In this document: one piece after another, positions 54,027 through 64,000 of the stretch
Numbering within the stretch: the stretch's first letter is position 1
Layout: each line of letters begins with the position of its first letter
Source: Betaproteobacteria bacterium
GTDB taxonomy: Bacteria > Pseudomonadota > Gammaproteobacteria > Burkholderiales > Rhodocyclaceae
Assembly (NCBI GenBank): GCA_009780885.1
Contig: WQZF01000001.1
Span: 1-64,000, forward strand
Direction of reading: 5' to 3'
Length of the DNA stretch: 64,000 nucleotides
Notes under the pieces: generated by a model
Told to the model about the DNA's origin: nothing
Database searches by the model: none
Seen by the model: the letters and a program-made list of their open reading frames with translations, nothing else
Made by a program: the position numbers and the translations under genes

Positions 54027-55763
54027 CTATTTTTTTGCGGCTTCCCGTGGATCCGCTGCGCTGCCCGTTGCCGGATCCGTTGAAAGCGACGGCAAACCGG
54101 AATCCGGCAAGGCGGCGCCGATCAGGCCGTTGATGTCGCCGCCGCGCAGGCCGATTTCGGAGAGCAGCGCGTCGATGACCGGCTGTTGGGCGCGGTAGCG
54201 CAGCATCGCGTTGGCGGCCTGGTCGGCGAGGCTGCCGCTGGCGGCAGCGCTTTCGCCGGTTCCGCTTCCAGTTGTGCGGGAAGTGCCGCTCAGGCCTTCG
54301 ACCTGGATGATCTTGATGCCTTCGATGGCTTCCATCGGCTTGACGGTCTGCGCGATGATTTCCGGCAGGCGTTCGATCAGCGCCAGTTTGATCTGCAACG
54401 CGATTTGCGCATCGCGCAGGGTGTTGATCGCGTCATTGACCAGGCGCTTGCCTTCCGCTTCGACCTGATAGGCGATGCGCTGCGCCTCGGCCTTGATGCG
54501 CACGGCTTCGGCCTGGTCCGAGGCGGCGTTCTTTTCTGCCTGCGCGGCAACGGTGACGCTGATCGCCTGTTTCTGCGCTTCCTGCTGTGCTTCGACCAGC
54601 GCCACGGATTTATCCCGCTCGGCGATGGCGACATCGCGCGCGGTCTTGATCGACTCTTCGGCGCGCGCCGCTTCGGCCCGCGCTTCGTTGGCCAGCCGCT
54701 CGGCTTCGGACTGTTCGCGCGATTTGGTTGAGACCGAAATTTCCTTGTCTTGCGCAGCAAGCATGGAGACCTTTTCCTGCTCGATCTGGGTGATCTTGAT
54801 TTCGCGTTCGGCAGTGATCTGGCGCTGGCGCACGGCCTGTTCCTTTTCGGCTTCGGCGGCCTTTACTTGCCGCTCGGCGGCAAGCCGCGCCTGGTCAATG
54901 GCCTGCTGCGCGACGATTTTTGCCTGTTCGGCCTCGCGCTGCCGGTCGGCCTGTTGCTGCGCGATCTGGGTGCTTTGTTCGGCGCGTTGTGTCTCGATCT
55001 GGCGTTGTTGATCCAGCCGCAGGAATTCCTGCTTGCGCTCGATTTCGAGTTTTTCCTGTTCGGCGCCGAGGTTTTTCGTCCGGACCGCAACTTCGGTGTC
55101 CTGTTCGATGACATTGCGCTCCTTGCGGCGGCGTTCGGTTTCCTCGGTCAGCCGGGTCAGGCCCTCGGCGTCGAAAGCGTTGTTCGGATTGAAAAAATCC
55201 TTCGCAGTCTGGTCGAGACTGGTGAGCGAAACCGATTCGAGTTCCAGGCCGTTTTTCAGGAGATCCTCGGAAACGGCGTTTTGCACTCCCTGCACAAAAT
55301 CCTGCCGCGCGTCCTGCAACTGCTGCATCGTCATTGTCGCGGCAGTCGCGCGGAGCGCATCGACGAATTTGTCTTCGACCAGTTCCTTCAGTTTCAACGG
55401 CTCCAGGGTGCGAAAGCCGAGTGTCTGCGCAGCGGCGGCGATCGCCTCGTTGGTTGGCTGCACGCGAACATAGAAAGCGGCGATGACATCGACGCGCATC
55501 CGGTCCTTGGTGATCAGGCTTTCGTTCTTGGCGCGGCTGACTTCGAGCCTCAAGGTATTCATGTTGACGCGGCAGATGTCGTGCAGCACCGGCAGCACCA
55601 GCGCGCCGCCATCCATGACGACTTTCTGACCGCCCATCCCGGTGCGGACAAAGGACATTTCCTTGGACGAGCGGGTATAGAGGCGCGAGAGAATGAATCC
55701 GATGGCGAGAATCGCCACCAGTATCGGCACAGCAAGAAACAAGAGTTCAAACAGGCTGGTCAT
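54027..55763 (-). CDS. Flotillin-family membrane scaffold protein (YqiK-like)
   Basis: A 578-residue flotillin. It has an N-terminal membrane segment (LFLAVPILVAILAIGFIL), a PHB/SPFH domain (about 40–200) and a very long Ala/Glu/Gln/Lys/Arg-rich coiled coil (about 220–470). The C-terminal oligomerisation region includes LIERLPEIIAQTVKPMEAI. Flotillins organise membrane microdomains. AAGGAG precedes the ATG at 55763. It is the last gene of an operon with three small membrane proteins, a YqiJ-like OB-fold protein and PspA, a known flotillin–NfeD–PspA type association. Confidence 0.9.
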   Translation of the reverse strand: MTSLFELLFLAVPILVAILAIGFILSRLYTRSSKEMSFVRTGMGGQKVVMDGGALVLPVLHDICRVNMNTLRLEVSRAKNESLITKDRMRVDVIAAFYVRVQPTNEAIAAAAQTLGFRTLEPLKLKELVEDKFVDALRATAATMTMQQLQDARQDFVQGVQNAVSEDLLKNGLELESVSLTSLDQTAKDFFNPNNAFDAEGLTRLTEETERRRKERNVIEQDTEVAVRTKNLGAEQEKLEIERKQEFLRLDQQRQIETQRAEQSTQIAQQQADRQREAEQAKIVAQQAIDQARLAAERQVKAAEAEKEQAVRQRQITAEREIKITQIEQEKVSMLAAQDKEISVSTKSREQSEAERLANEARAEAARAEESIKTARDVAIAERDKSVALVEAQQEAQKQAISVTVAAQAEKNAASDQAEAVRIKAEAQRIAYQVEAEGKRLVNDAINTLRDAQIALQIKLALIERLPEIIAQTVKPMEAIEGIKIIQVEGLSGTSRTTGSGTGESAAASGSLADQAANAMLRYRAQQPVIDALLSEIGLRGGDINGLIGAALPDSGLPSLSTDPATGSAADPREAAKK

Positions 55764-55815
55764 GGCAAGGCTCCTTTTCGTTTCAGTGGGTATTGCAAAT
55801 CCGGTCTGCGTTGTT

Positions 55816-56070
55816 TCAGCTTCGGCGCAATTCGCGCAGCTTGCGAGCAATATCCTCGCGCGCAGGGTTGTCGCGCAGGATGTTTTCGAGCATGGCAATC
55901 GCCTGCGCCTTCTGGCCGTAGGCGATCAGCACTTCTGCTTCGGCAATCGCGCCGACCTGCGCCGAAATGTTGCCTGCGTCGCGCCAGCGGCGCAAGAAAA
56001 GCAAAATGCCAAAAAGAATGAGCACGAACGCAAGAAGTCCCAGGCTGAGCAACAATATTTTTTCGTTCAT
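55816..56070 (-). CDS. Small membrane protein with FimV-C-terminal-like helices
   Basis: An 84-residue protein. One membrane helix (KILLLSLGLLAFVLILFGILLFL) is followed by a cytoplasmic TPR-like hairpin (AEAEVLIAYGQKAQAIAMLENILRDNP … KLRELRRS) that resembles the C-terminal domain of FimV. Its ATG overlaps the upstream stop by 4 bp and the flotillin gene follows after 52 bp. A scaffold role with flotillin is an inference from context only. Confidence 0.72.
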   Translation of the reverse strand: MNEKILLLSLGLLAFVLILFGILLFLRRWRDAGNISAQVGAIAEAEVLIAYGQKAQAIAMLENILRDNPAREDIARKLRELRRS

Positions 56071-56294
56071 GATGTCGGACTTCCCGCGTGATCCAGAAAA
56101 TAAAAAACGCCGAGGCTTGCGAGCGTAAATAGAAGAAGAATCGAAACGATCAATTTGAGCAGCAAATTCCTTGCATTTTCGCTGATGCCGGCGCGCACCC
56201 TGCTGTCGCGGCGCAGCGCAAGGATGGCCAGAAGCAGAAGCAGGGAAGGAAGGGCCCATACGAGCAACAGGAATAATCCGACGGTTTCGTTCAT
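56067..56294 (-). CDS. Small two-TM membrane protein
   Basis: A 75-residue protein with two membrane helices (VGLFLLLVWALPSLLLLLAILAL and LIVSILLLFTLASLGVFYFL). Its second half (ARNLLLKLIVS … GVFYFLD) resembles the end of the neighbour at 56291–56629 (ARKFLIEMTLW … GAFYFLD), so they are probably paralogues. ATGA overlaps join it to the genes on both sides. Function unknown. Confidence 0.7.
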   Translation of the reverse strand: MNETVGLFLLLVWALPSLLLLLAILALRRDSRVRAGISENARNLLLKLIVSILLLFTLASLGVFYFLDHAGSPTS

Positions 56295-56629
56295 GGCGAT
56301 GACTGGATCAGGTAGTCCAGGAAATAGAAAGCGCCGATCCACATGAGCACGAATAGAAGCAGATTCCAGAGAGTCATTTCAATCAGGAATTTTCTTGCTC
56401 TTTCGTCTACGGCAGCGCGCAAGCTGAGGGCCAAAAATGCAATGTCGAATGCGACAACGGCGGGACAAATGAACAATAGCCGGGATTGTATGGCGGAAAT
56501 GCTATTTCCATAGCGCGGGTGAAAATAAACGTAAAGGCAAAAGCCGGCCACCATGAACACATTCGCCGCAAGGCTCATGACGAACAGTTTTACTTTCCTG
56601 CCGCTGTCCATGGATTCACGCAACTCCAT
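56291..56629 (-). CDS. Small three-TM membrane protein
   Basis: A 112-residue protein with about three membrane helices and the terminal GAFYFLD motif shared with the next gene. It lies 18 bp after the YqiJ-like gene and overlaps the next start by 4 bp. I recognise no family. Confidence 0.7.
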   Translation of the reverse strand: MELRESMDSGRKVKLFVMSLAANVFMVAGFCLYVYFHPRYGNSISAIQSRLLFICPAVVAFDIAFLALSLRAAVDERARKFLIEMTLWNLLLFVLMWIGAFYFLDYLIQSSP

Positions 56630-56647
56630 GCCTTGAAAATCATTCGC

Positions 56648-57313
56648 TCAGGGCTGCATCAAGCCCGTGTGCGGATTCCGGATCGCCTGGAATTTCGCGC
56701 CGAGGCGCTTGACCAGCAGGATCTCGGTGCCGGCCTCGAAGACGCTGTCTTCCTGATCCGGCTCGACCATCACGTAATGCGAGCGTCCGTGCTCGTCGCG
56801 CACACGCGCCTGCGCGGCGACGCCGGTCCGCGCCCTGCCGATGACGATGACGCCGATACGCCCAATCAAGGCATCGAGCGAGACGGAGGAGGTTTCATCC
56901 TTCGGCAAGACTTTTGCCAGCACAAAGCCGCCGACGCGCACCGCCGGGATCGCCGCGAGGAAAGCGCCGATCGAGGCCAGTCCAGCGGGGAGAAAGCTGC
57001 CGAAGAGACTGCGGGCGAGCATCTGGATCAAGAAACCGCCAATCCCGAACGCGGTCAAAAAGAGGATCAACAGCATCAGAAGCGGCACCCGCCCCAGATG
57101 CAGCCAGCCGAGCAGCCCGCCGGGGCCGTGGATGCCGGTATCGAGATGGAGATCAGTGTCGGCATCCGCATCGAGGCTGAAGGCGTGATCGACCAATCCC
57201 GACAGGCCCGATCCGCCGACCAGGAGGCTTGCGCCTTCGAGCACGGCCAGCCCGGCCATGACAATCAATGCAACGGCGAAAGGCCACGATTGCTCAGCCA
57301 GAAAGAGCGACAT
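56648..57313 (-). CDS. YqiJ-like OB-fold membrane protein (NfeD-related)
   Basis: A 221-residue protein with three membrane segments (near 10–30, 75–100 and 105–130) and a C-terminal OB-fold domain (about 145–212: ALIGRIGVIVIGRARTGVAAQ). This matches YqiJ, encoded next to the flotillin YqiK in E. coli. NfeD-type OB-fold proteins partner flotillins. The gene lies 124 bp after pspA, with a CTCTCCC-type repeat between. Confidence 0.82.
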   Translation of the reverse strand: MSLFLAEQSWPFAVALIVMAGLAVLEGASLLVGGSGLSGLVDHAFSLDADADTDLHLDTGIHGPGGLLGWLHLGRVPLLMLLILFLTAFGIGGFLIQMLARSLFGSFLPAGLASIGAFLAAIPAVRVGGFVLAKVLPKDETSSVSLDALIGRIGVIVIGRARTGVAAQARVRDEHGRSHYVMVEPDQEDSVFEAGTEILLVKRLGAKFQAIRNPHTGLMQP

Positions 57314-57339
57314 GGGTGGTTCCTTTAGAGTCTTTTCGA

Positions 57340-57400
57340 TTTGAGCCTGAAGGTTCCCCCCTCTCCCTTTGCGGGAGAGGGGCTGGGGGAGAGGGCCAAG
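57340..57400. repeat. CCCTCTCC/GGAGAGGG palindromic repeat
   Basis: GCCTGAAGGTTCCCCCCTCT then CCCTTTGCGGGAGAGGGGCT resembles segments in the ftsE–ftsX gap and at 39.55 kb. It is inserted between pspA and yqiJ within one operon. Confidence 0.6.
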
Positions 57401-57436
57401 CGTACATGCGTGAATCGAAGGCGCTTGAAAAGCGGC

Positions 57437-58129
57437 TCAGGAACGATCCGCAGGGCCGCTTCCTTTTGCCTTCAACGCCGCCAGGCGTTCCTCGACGCGG
57501 TTGTTCCGCGCCAGATCCGACAACTCGCGCAACTTCGCCGCGCTTTCCGCGTCCGTAGCCGGCATCAGGCCCGGCAACCCGGTCTGGCGCGCGAGGATAC
57601 GGTCGAAAGCCGATTCGGCCTGCGTCATCTTGTCGGGCGCGGATTTCTTCGCGCCGCCAATGCCGCCCGTCGACACATTCTGCGCGGCGCGCGCGCTGAT
57701 GAACTGGCGCAGCGTTTCTTCCATCTCGCGCTTTTTCGCGCGCAAGGCAGTGAGATAACCTTCCATCTCCTTTTCCTCGCTCGCGGCGTTGGCAATCGCC
57801 TGTTCGAGCACCGGAATCTGCGCCTCGATGTCGAGTTGGCGCGCAATCGCGGCCTTCGCCAGATCGTCGCGCCCTTCCCTGACGGCGATATCGATTTCGC
57901 CGGCAAGCTGCTCATGGCGGCGGTTCTGCTCGGCCAGGTTGGAGAGCGCCAGATGCTTCGACGCGGCGGCGCGGCCGAGTCCGGCGGCAACCTCGTCGAT
58001 GACATTGTCGACTTCGCGGATGGCCTGCGCCATTCCCGCCTCGGGATTGGCGTTTTCCAGCGCGTCAATCAGGGAATGGACGTTGCCGGCAATAATGCGG
58101 GCTACACGGGTGCTGATCGAATCTGCCAC
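57437..58129 (-). CDS. PspA/IM30-family protein
   Basis: A 230-residue, almost wholly helical coiled-coil protein (ARIIAGNVHSLIDALENANP, AIREVDNVIDEVAAGLG) of the PspA/Vipp1/YjfJ group, which bind and remodel stressed membranes as ESCRT-III-like polymers. The GTG start at 58129 has AAAGGAG seven bases upstream. It sits in one operon with the flotillin and OB-fold genes, so it likely acts with them on membrane integrity. Confidence 0.88.
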   Translation of the reverse strand: MADSISTRVARIIAGNVHSLIDALENANPEAGMAQAIREVDNVIDEVAAGLGRAAASKHLALSNLAEQNRRHEQLAGEIDIAVREGRDDLAKAAIARQLDIEAQIPVLEQAIANAASEEKEMEGYLTALRAKKREMEETLRQFISARAAQNVSTGGIGGAKKSAPDKMTQAESAFDRILARQTGLPGLMPATDAESAAKLRELSDLARNNRVEERLAALKAKGSGPADRS

Positions 58130-58157
58130 GATATGCTCCTTTCCTCGTTGATCTTTA

Positions 58158-58697
58158 CTACCCCTGCTTCGGATTGCGGGTATCGGAAATGACCCGCGCC
58201 AATTCGACGATTCGCGGCAAATGCGCGTTGAAGATTTCCGGGTTATAACACGGCGCCGCGCTGCCGACACCCAGGCGCAACAAAAATTCGCATAACTGAA
58301 AACAACGCTGCGCCAGTTGCGCTTCGAGTTGCAGCAGGAATTCGCGACTCTCGCCTTCATCCCCTGCTCCCCGGCCTTGCGCCAGCATCAGCGCCATCGT
58401 TTGCGGCAGCCATTCCATGAGCATCGTGACCAGATCGGAATGCAGCCCAGGATTCCTGGCCCGGAATTCCCCGGCGCGGACGGCAGCCACTGCCGGCGCC
58501 AGAAGATCGCGCAAGCAGCCGAGCGAGGCTTCGTAGTCGCCATAGCCCTCATCCTGCCGCCGCGCCGCGCCAACAATCGCGCGTATCTTGTCCGAGGGCG
58601 TTACCGCATCCCGGATTTGCAGCGATGCCAGCCATTCGATATCCGACAGCGGAAAGCGCACGCCGACGGTTTCCATGCGTTCTTTAGTTGCGTTCAT
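58158..58697 (-). CDS. Unknown protein heading the PspA–flotillin operon
   Basis: A 179-residue protein. The N-terminal part (VGVRFPLSDIEWLASLQIRD, TPSDKIRAIVGAARRQDEG) resembles a ribbon-helix-helix DNA-binding segment and the rest is helical. I do not recognise the family. It precedes pspA by 28 bp, so it may be a regulator or adaptor of the operon. The ATG at 58697 has AAAGG upstream; an in-frame ATG at 58739 is less likely. Confidence 0.68.
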   Translation of the reverse strand: MNATKERMETVGVRFPLSDIEWLASLQIRDAVTPSDKIRAIVGAARRQDEGYGDYEASLGCLRDLLAPAVAAVRAGEFRARNPGLHSDLVTMLMEWLPQTMALMLAQGRGAGDEGESREFLLQLEAQLAQRCFQLCEFLLRLGVGSAAPCYNPEIFNAHLPRIVELARVISDTRNPKQG

Positions 58698-58821
58698 TGC
58701 GTTAGCCTTTTTTGGCAGTGATTTATAAAATGTTTGCAATCGTTAGCGTAAGCATAGAACAATTTTTATCCGTTTGCAAGAGGTGTGTCGGGATGGAGGA
58801 GAAAGTTTTTGGAGAATGCTG

Positions 58822-58899
58822 ACTTTCTAAATTTACTTAAATAATATTCGGCTACTGTATTGGTTTATACGCACTAATTATTATAGTAATTTAGAAAAT
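58822..58899 (+). repeat. 78-bp palindromic element, copy 8 (forward)
   Basis: One change at base 2 of the left end (ACTTTCTAAATT), right end perfect, core TTAAATAATATTCGGCTACTG. It lies eight bases beyond the serpin terminator. Confidence 0.9.
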
Positions 58900-58906
58900 A
58901 CATCCC

Positions 58907-58938
58907 TAAAAACGGCGCTTTCCATTGCGGAAAGCGCC
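58907..58938 (-). terminator. Terminator of the serpin gene
   Basis: On the minus strand GGCGCTTTCC-GCAAT-GGAAAGCGCC forms a perfect 10-bp stem followed by GTTTTT. Confidence 0.9.
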
Positions 58939-58964
58939 TTGTTTTCGTCCGAAGCGTTTTTACT

Positions 58965-60179
58965 TTATCGAGGTTCTGTCAGGCGCCCCATGAAGAGGAT
59001 CGTGCCTTTGCTGTTTTCGCGGATGAGGAAGAGGAAAGGGCGATTGGCCCAGAACTTTGGCATGGATCTGGCAGATTGCTCCTCGATTACAACGCCTGTT
59101 GCCGCTGCTGCCACTGTGCCGCCCTCGTCTACCTCCACATCGGCCTTGTGCAACACCTTGTCTATGAGCAAATCTTTCTTTGAACTCATTTCGCTGAAAT
59201 CAGCCGCGTCAACAAAAGCGTCGCGCATCCCCAATGCGATGAGTTCTTTCTTCAATTCCTTTGCCCCCCAGCTCAGCTTGAATTTCGGAAAACCGACCAG
59301 CACCTCTTTCGGGCTAAGCGCCTTTGTCCATTGCTCAAGCTTCTGCGGCGAAAGCTCTTTCTCCAGCCTTTTGAGCGCGCCTGGTTTGTCTTCGGGCAAG
59401 AGCACGAGCATGGAAAACTCTTCCCCCTTATAGGGCAGTTCCAATATCTGCAGATTCTCCATCTGTCTGTATTTGAAAGTTTTTTCCTGCGACATGAAGC
59501 GCGCCCATACTTTCTTGCCGGGCGTGTAGAAAAAGTTCGAGCTTGTCTCATCAGGACGAAACGGAAACAGCCAGCGCCCGTTGAAATAGACGGCGTTGAC
59601 CAGCACAAGGCGCGTAAGATCATCAAAAGCCTCCGCGCTTACAAGATCGCGTATGCGCTCCTTTGTCTTTTGCTCAACCCAGGTGTTTATTTGTTTTGCG
59701 GCATCCTCCCTGTCCTTGTCATTCTTGTAACTCACCGGGTTAATGGGAGCATCGTAATATTTTCTTGCCGTCTCCACATATTCTTTCCGCATGGAAAATT
59801 TTTTGTCCGGCCACAGCGAGTTGGCAATTTCCATCCGCACCCGCTCGTCACTTTGCGCCGCATTCAGACGCCGCATCAAATCGGCAAAAGCCTGATGATC
59901 CTGCGGTTTCCCGAGTGGCGCGTGCAGGACCTGCTCCATTTGCGCAAGCGTCTCGCCGCGCGCGCCAGCGCCGGTCACCGCAAGCGCGTAGGAGATGCTC
60001 AAGGGGGAAAAGAACAGGTTGCCGTCCTGCTTGCTCAACTGCGCGTACATGTCGCAAGCAAAGGCGTTGATGCCGTTATCATCGGACGGCGCAGGGGGCG
60101 CGGCATGGATTCCGGAAGCAGACAGGGACAGCCCCAGAATCAGGCCGTAAATCAGGCTGTTCAGGCGATTGAGGTTCAT
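58965..60179 (-). CDS. Secreted serpin (serine protease inhibitor)
   Basis: A 404-residue serpin with a signal peptide (LIYGLILGLSLSASGIHA). Family motifs include LFFSPLSISYALAVTGAGAR, LVLVNAVYFNGRWLFPF and PFLFLIRENSKGTILFMGRL. The hinge EGGTVAAAATGVV (about 352–364) has the small residues of inhibitory serpins, and R371–S372 in QSARS is a candidate P1–P1' bond. It would trap a serine or cysteine protease outside the cytoplasm. Serpins are uncommon in proteobacteria. The ATG at 60179 has GGAG ten bases upstream; 60227 is an alternative start. Confidence 0.9.
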   Translation of the reverse strand: MNLNRLNSLIYGLILGLSLSASGIHAAPPAPSDDNGINAFACDMYAQLSKQDGNLFFSPLSISYALAVTGAGARGETLAQMEQVLHAPLGKPQDHQAFADLMRRLNAAQSDERVRMEIANSLWPDKKFSMRKEYVETARKYYDAPINPVSYKNDKDREDAAKQINTWVEQKTKERIRDLVSAEAFDDLTRLVLVNAVYFNGRWLFPFRPDETSSNFFYTPGKKVWARFMSQEKTFKYRQMENLQILELPYKGEEFSMLVLLPEDKPGALKRLEKELSPQKLEQWTKALSPKEVLVGFPKFKLSWGAKELKKELIALGMRDAFVDAADFSEMSSKKDLLIDKVLHKADVEVDEGGTVAAAATGVVIEEQSARSMPKFWANRPFLFLIRENSKGTILFMGRLTEPR

Positions 60180-60348
60180 GTCATTTTCTCCGTGGATCAA
60201 CCCGCAACCGGATAAACACAGCGCCATCCGGTCTATGGGATTCGAATCAACAGAATAACCCAGCTTTCATCATGAGTAGGGGCGGATAGCAATCCGCCCG
60301 ATGTCTTGGCAAGCGGGACGATTGCCCTTGTCTCCTGTGGGCCTGAAA

Positions 60349-60426
60349 AATTTCTAAATTTACTTAAAGAATGTTTGGCTACAGTAGCTGTTTATAATCA
60401 ATAATTATTACAGTAATTTAGAAAAT
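60349..60426 (+). repeat. 78-bp palindromic element, copy 9 (forward)
   Basis: Base 2 differs (AATTTCTAAATT), right end perfect, core TTAAAGAATGTTTGGCTAC with the palindrome CTACAGTAG. It lies ten bases beyond the ftsH terminator. A GTAGGGGCGG-type fragment (60276–60300) lies just to its left. Confidence 0.9.
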
Positions 60427-60435
60427 TGGCGCATA

Positions 60436-60472
60436 AAAACGGCGCTTTTCCTTGCAAGAAAAGCGGCGTCTG
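60436..60472 (-). terminator. Terminator of ftsH
   Basis: On the minus strand GACGCCGCTTTTC, a short loop and GGAAAAGCGCCG form a stem with one mismatch, followed by TTTTT. Confidence 0.82.
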
Positions 60473-60491
60473 TTTTCGTTTCGGTTCAGGC

Positions 60492-62381
<1,890 letters not shown>

Positions 62382-62504
62382 TTTGCGCCTCTTTCCGATG
62401 AGGGGTGAGGATTTTTGCGGGTGCTGCGCAGCCCGGAGAAGCGCTCCATTCTAGACGGATTCTCGTGCAGCGCAAGTTTCGCGTTTGGCGAAAACCGGGG
62501 GAAT

Positions 62505-63173
62505 TCACATTTTTCCGTGCGCAACTTTTTCATTTTTCGGGAGTTTTCCGAGCAGATAAACTTCCGCGCTTCTCCCGCGCGAGGCATCGGGTTTGCGCAC
62601 CGCCGCGCCGGGAAAGGAGCTTTTCATGCGGCGTACGAATTCATCGTATTCCCTGCCCTGAAAGACCTTGACCAGGAAGGCGCCTCCGGGCTTGAGCCAG
62701 CGTTCGGCGAATTCGAGCGCCAACTCGGAGAGGTGCATCGCCCGCGCCTGGTCGGAGAGGCCGATTCCCGAAAGGTTGGGAGATATGTCGGAGAGCACCA
62801 GATCGACGCGAGCGCCAGCCAGTTTTTGTTCCAGCCCGGCCAGTGTGGCTTCCTCGCGGAAATCGCCCTGCAGGAATTCGACGCCGGGCAGCGCTTCCAT
62901 CTCCAGAAGATCGAGCGCGATGATGCGGCCCAATGTGGAATTCGATTTTGCCGCGTATTCCCGAAAACGCCGCGCCACTACCTGCGACCAGCCGCCCGGC
63001 GCGGCCCCGAGGTCGACGACGGTTGCGCCGGGGAAAATGAGCTTGTCCTTCGCGTCGATTTCGATCAGCTTGAATGCCGCGCGCGAGCGCCAGCCTTCCG
63101 CTTTTGCCCGCTGGACATAAGGGTCGTTGACATGCTCGCGCATCCACGCCTTGCTGGTTTGGGTTCGTGCCAT
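62505..63173 (-). CDS. rlmE: 23S rRNA 2'-O-ribose U2552 methyltransferase RlmE
   Basis: A 222-residue FtsJ/RlmE enzyme with the catalytic K35–D129–K169–E204 tetrad and SAM motif [14 protein letters not shown]. It methylates U2552 in the ribosomal A-loop late in 50S assembly. It lies 123 bp upstream of ftsH on the same strand, as in E. coli, and diverges from yhbY. Confidence 0.95.
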   Translation of the reverse strand: MARTQTSKAWMREHVNDPYVQRAKAEGWRSRAAFKLIEIDAKDKLIFPGATVVDLGAAPGGWSQVVARRFREYAAKSNSTLGRIIALDLLEMEALPGVEFLQGDFREEATLAGLEQKLAGARVDLVLSDISPNLSGIGLSDQARAMHLSELALEFAERWLKPGGAFLVKVFQGREYDEFVRRMKSSFPGAAVRKPDASRGRSAEVYLLGKLPKNEKVAHGKM

Positions 63174-63236
63174 TAGGCTAGAATTCCGCTTCAGAGGGCG
63201 GCCTGCCGCCGCCGGTTTTGTATCCGAAAGTCATCG

Positions 63237-63605
63237 ATGTTACTCATTTCCACAGAAGAACGCCGCGCCCTGCGCGCCCGCGCCCATGCCCTGAACCCGG
63301 TCGTCTCGATCAGCAAGAACGAGCTTTCCGACGCAGTGTTGAAAGAAATCGACTGCGCGCTGAAAAGCCATGAATTGATCAAGGTTCGCGTCTATAACGA
63401 CGACCGCGAACAGCGCGCCGCGTACCTGGAGCAAATCTGCACGCAGTTGAACGCCGCGCCGGTGCAGCATATCGGTAAGCTCCTGGTGCTCTGGCGGCCG
63501 GAAGAAGAAGCCGCAGCAGAGAAAAAAGGCCCTGCGCCAAACAGAAGACCCCGCAGCGAACCGCGCCGCACCAAGCGCAGTTATCAGGGCAGCCAGAAAA
63601 AATAG
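63237..63605 (+). CDS. yhbY: YhbY-family CRM-domain RNA-binding protein
   Basis: A 122-residue protein. Residues 1–90 form a CRM domain (RRALRARAHALNPVVSISKN, IKVRVYNDDREQRAAYLEQI) and a basic tail of about 30 residues (RRPRSEPRRTKRSYQ) follows. E. coli YhbY associates with pre-50S ribosomes. Its position divergent from rlmE–ftsH and convergent with greA is the conserved order. Confidence 0.92.
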   Translation: MLLISTEERRALRARAHALNPVVSISKNELSDAVLKEIDCALKSHELIKVRVYNDDREQRAAYLEQICTQLNAAPVQHIGKLLVLWRPEEEAAAEKKGPAPNRRPRSEPRRTKRSYQGSQKK

Positions 63606-63657
63606 GGCGAAGCTCACACCGCTCCGCCCCTTTGGGACGTCCTTCCGAAGGAAATGG

Positions 63658-63735
63658 ATTTTCTAAATTTGACTAAAGAATTCGCTGTGAAACGCCACTA
63701 CAGTAGCGAAACATTATTTAAGTAATTTAGAAAAT
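63658..63735 (-). repeat. 78-bp palindromic element, copy 10 (reverse)
   Basis: Perfect 12-bp ends. The minus-strand core TTAAATAATGTTTCGCTACT is identical to copy 1 for its first 30 bases or so. It lies between the convergent yhbY and greA genes, 35 bp from the greA stop. Confidence 0.93.
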
Positions 63736-63770
63736 TGGCGGGTTTCGGAAGCGCTTGCCCAGCGCGATTC

Positions 63771-64000
63771 CTATTCGTAAACGATGTCGATGATCTCGTA
63801 TTCGCGCAAGCCGCCCGGCGCTTCGACCTGGGCGATGTCGCCGGAGTATTTGCCGATCAGCGCCCGCGCCAGCGGGGAGTTTACCGAAATCTTTCCGTCC
63901 TTGATCCCGGCCTCTTCCTCGCCGACGATCTGATAGCGGACGGATTCGCCGCTTTCCTGCTCTTCCAGCGTCACCGTCGCGCCGAAAACGCAGCGGCCAT
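63771..64000 (-). CDS. greA: Transcription elongation factor GreA (C-terminal part)
   Basis: The visible C-terminal domain reads GRCVFGATVTLEE, then YQIVGEEEAGIKDGKISVNS, PLARALIGK and a terminal GGLREYEIIDIVYE. This is the RNA-polymerase-binding globular domain of GreA, which rescues backtracked polymerase by stimulating transcript cleavage. The frame is open past the right edge, so the N-terminal coiled coil is outside the window; an internal GTG is not the true start. Confidence 0.92.
   Translation of the reverse strand, partial: GRCVFGATVTLEEQESGESVRYQIVGEEEAGIKDGKISVNSPLARALIGKYSGDIAQVEAPGGLREYEIIDIVYE

Overview
The window reads as a chromosomal segment of a betaproteobacterium, most likely Rhodocyclales or a close relative. 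This is inferred from gene orders typical of that class: greA–yhbY–rlmE–ftsH, rsmB–DUF4390–ntrY–ntrX, rsmD–coaD–fdx, M16–M16 peptidases next to ftsY–ftsE–ftsX, and midA divergent from a pteridine reductase and ttcA. GC-rich coding DNA contrasts with AT-rich dispersed repeats. No plasmid, prophage, complete insertion sequence or CRISPR array was seen.

Layout: 0–2.7 kb is an ampG–SMUG1–maf operon. A hicAB toxin–antitoxin pair follows at 2.9–3.5 kb. At 3.6–11.1 kb there is an acyl-CoA catabolic island: an acyl-CoA ligase and an isovaleryl-CoA-type dehydrogenase diverge from the two subunits of a biotin-dependent acyl-CoA carboxylase, and a TetR-family regulator closes the island. Two related palindromes in the divergent spacer look like its operators. 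The stretch 11.2–28.8 kb is mostly housekeeping: ttcA, folM-like, midA, cca, GST, slt, fau, patB-like, hisC, yebC and an orphan adenine methyltransferase. It also carries a tandem pair of tiny YjfB-like motility proteins and a decayed BrnT/BrnA system. A strongly expressed-looking 888-residue exported protein lies at 29.3–31.9 kb, followed by an AbiEii-like nucleotidyltransferase pair. Then come ftsX/ftsE/ftsY, two M16 peptidases, two recently recombined chemoreceptors, rsmD–coaD–fdx, pcm, tRNA-Arg(CCG), carbonic anhydrase, and rsmB–DUF4390–ntrY–ntrX. A flotillin/PspA/YqiJ-like envelope-stress operon follows at 54–58.7 kb, then a secreted serpin, ftsH–rlmE, yhbY and the end of greA.

The most striking non-coding structure is a family of ten elements, each exactly 78 bp long. 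They have 12-bp terminal inverted repeats (ATTTTCTAAATT / AATTTAGAAAAT) and sit 0–70 bp beyond the 3' ends of genes, often just past a Rho-independent terminator. No transposase for them is present, and they look like a small non-autonomous mobile or processed palindromic element. At least three other repeat families occur: a 161–242 bp family ending in GGATACTCTGAACAAGTC; composite elements ending in TTTATTCACCCGGCAATC, one of which separates ftsE from ftsX; and GTAGGGGCGG-type palindromes. Several genes have 3' ends formed by repeat or remnant sequence (hicB, the acyl-CoA ligase, the alpha/beta hydrolase, fau, carbonic anhydrase). Repeat insertion next to stop codons is therefore a recurring theme here.
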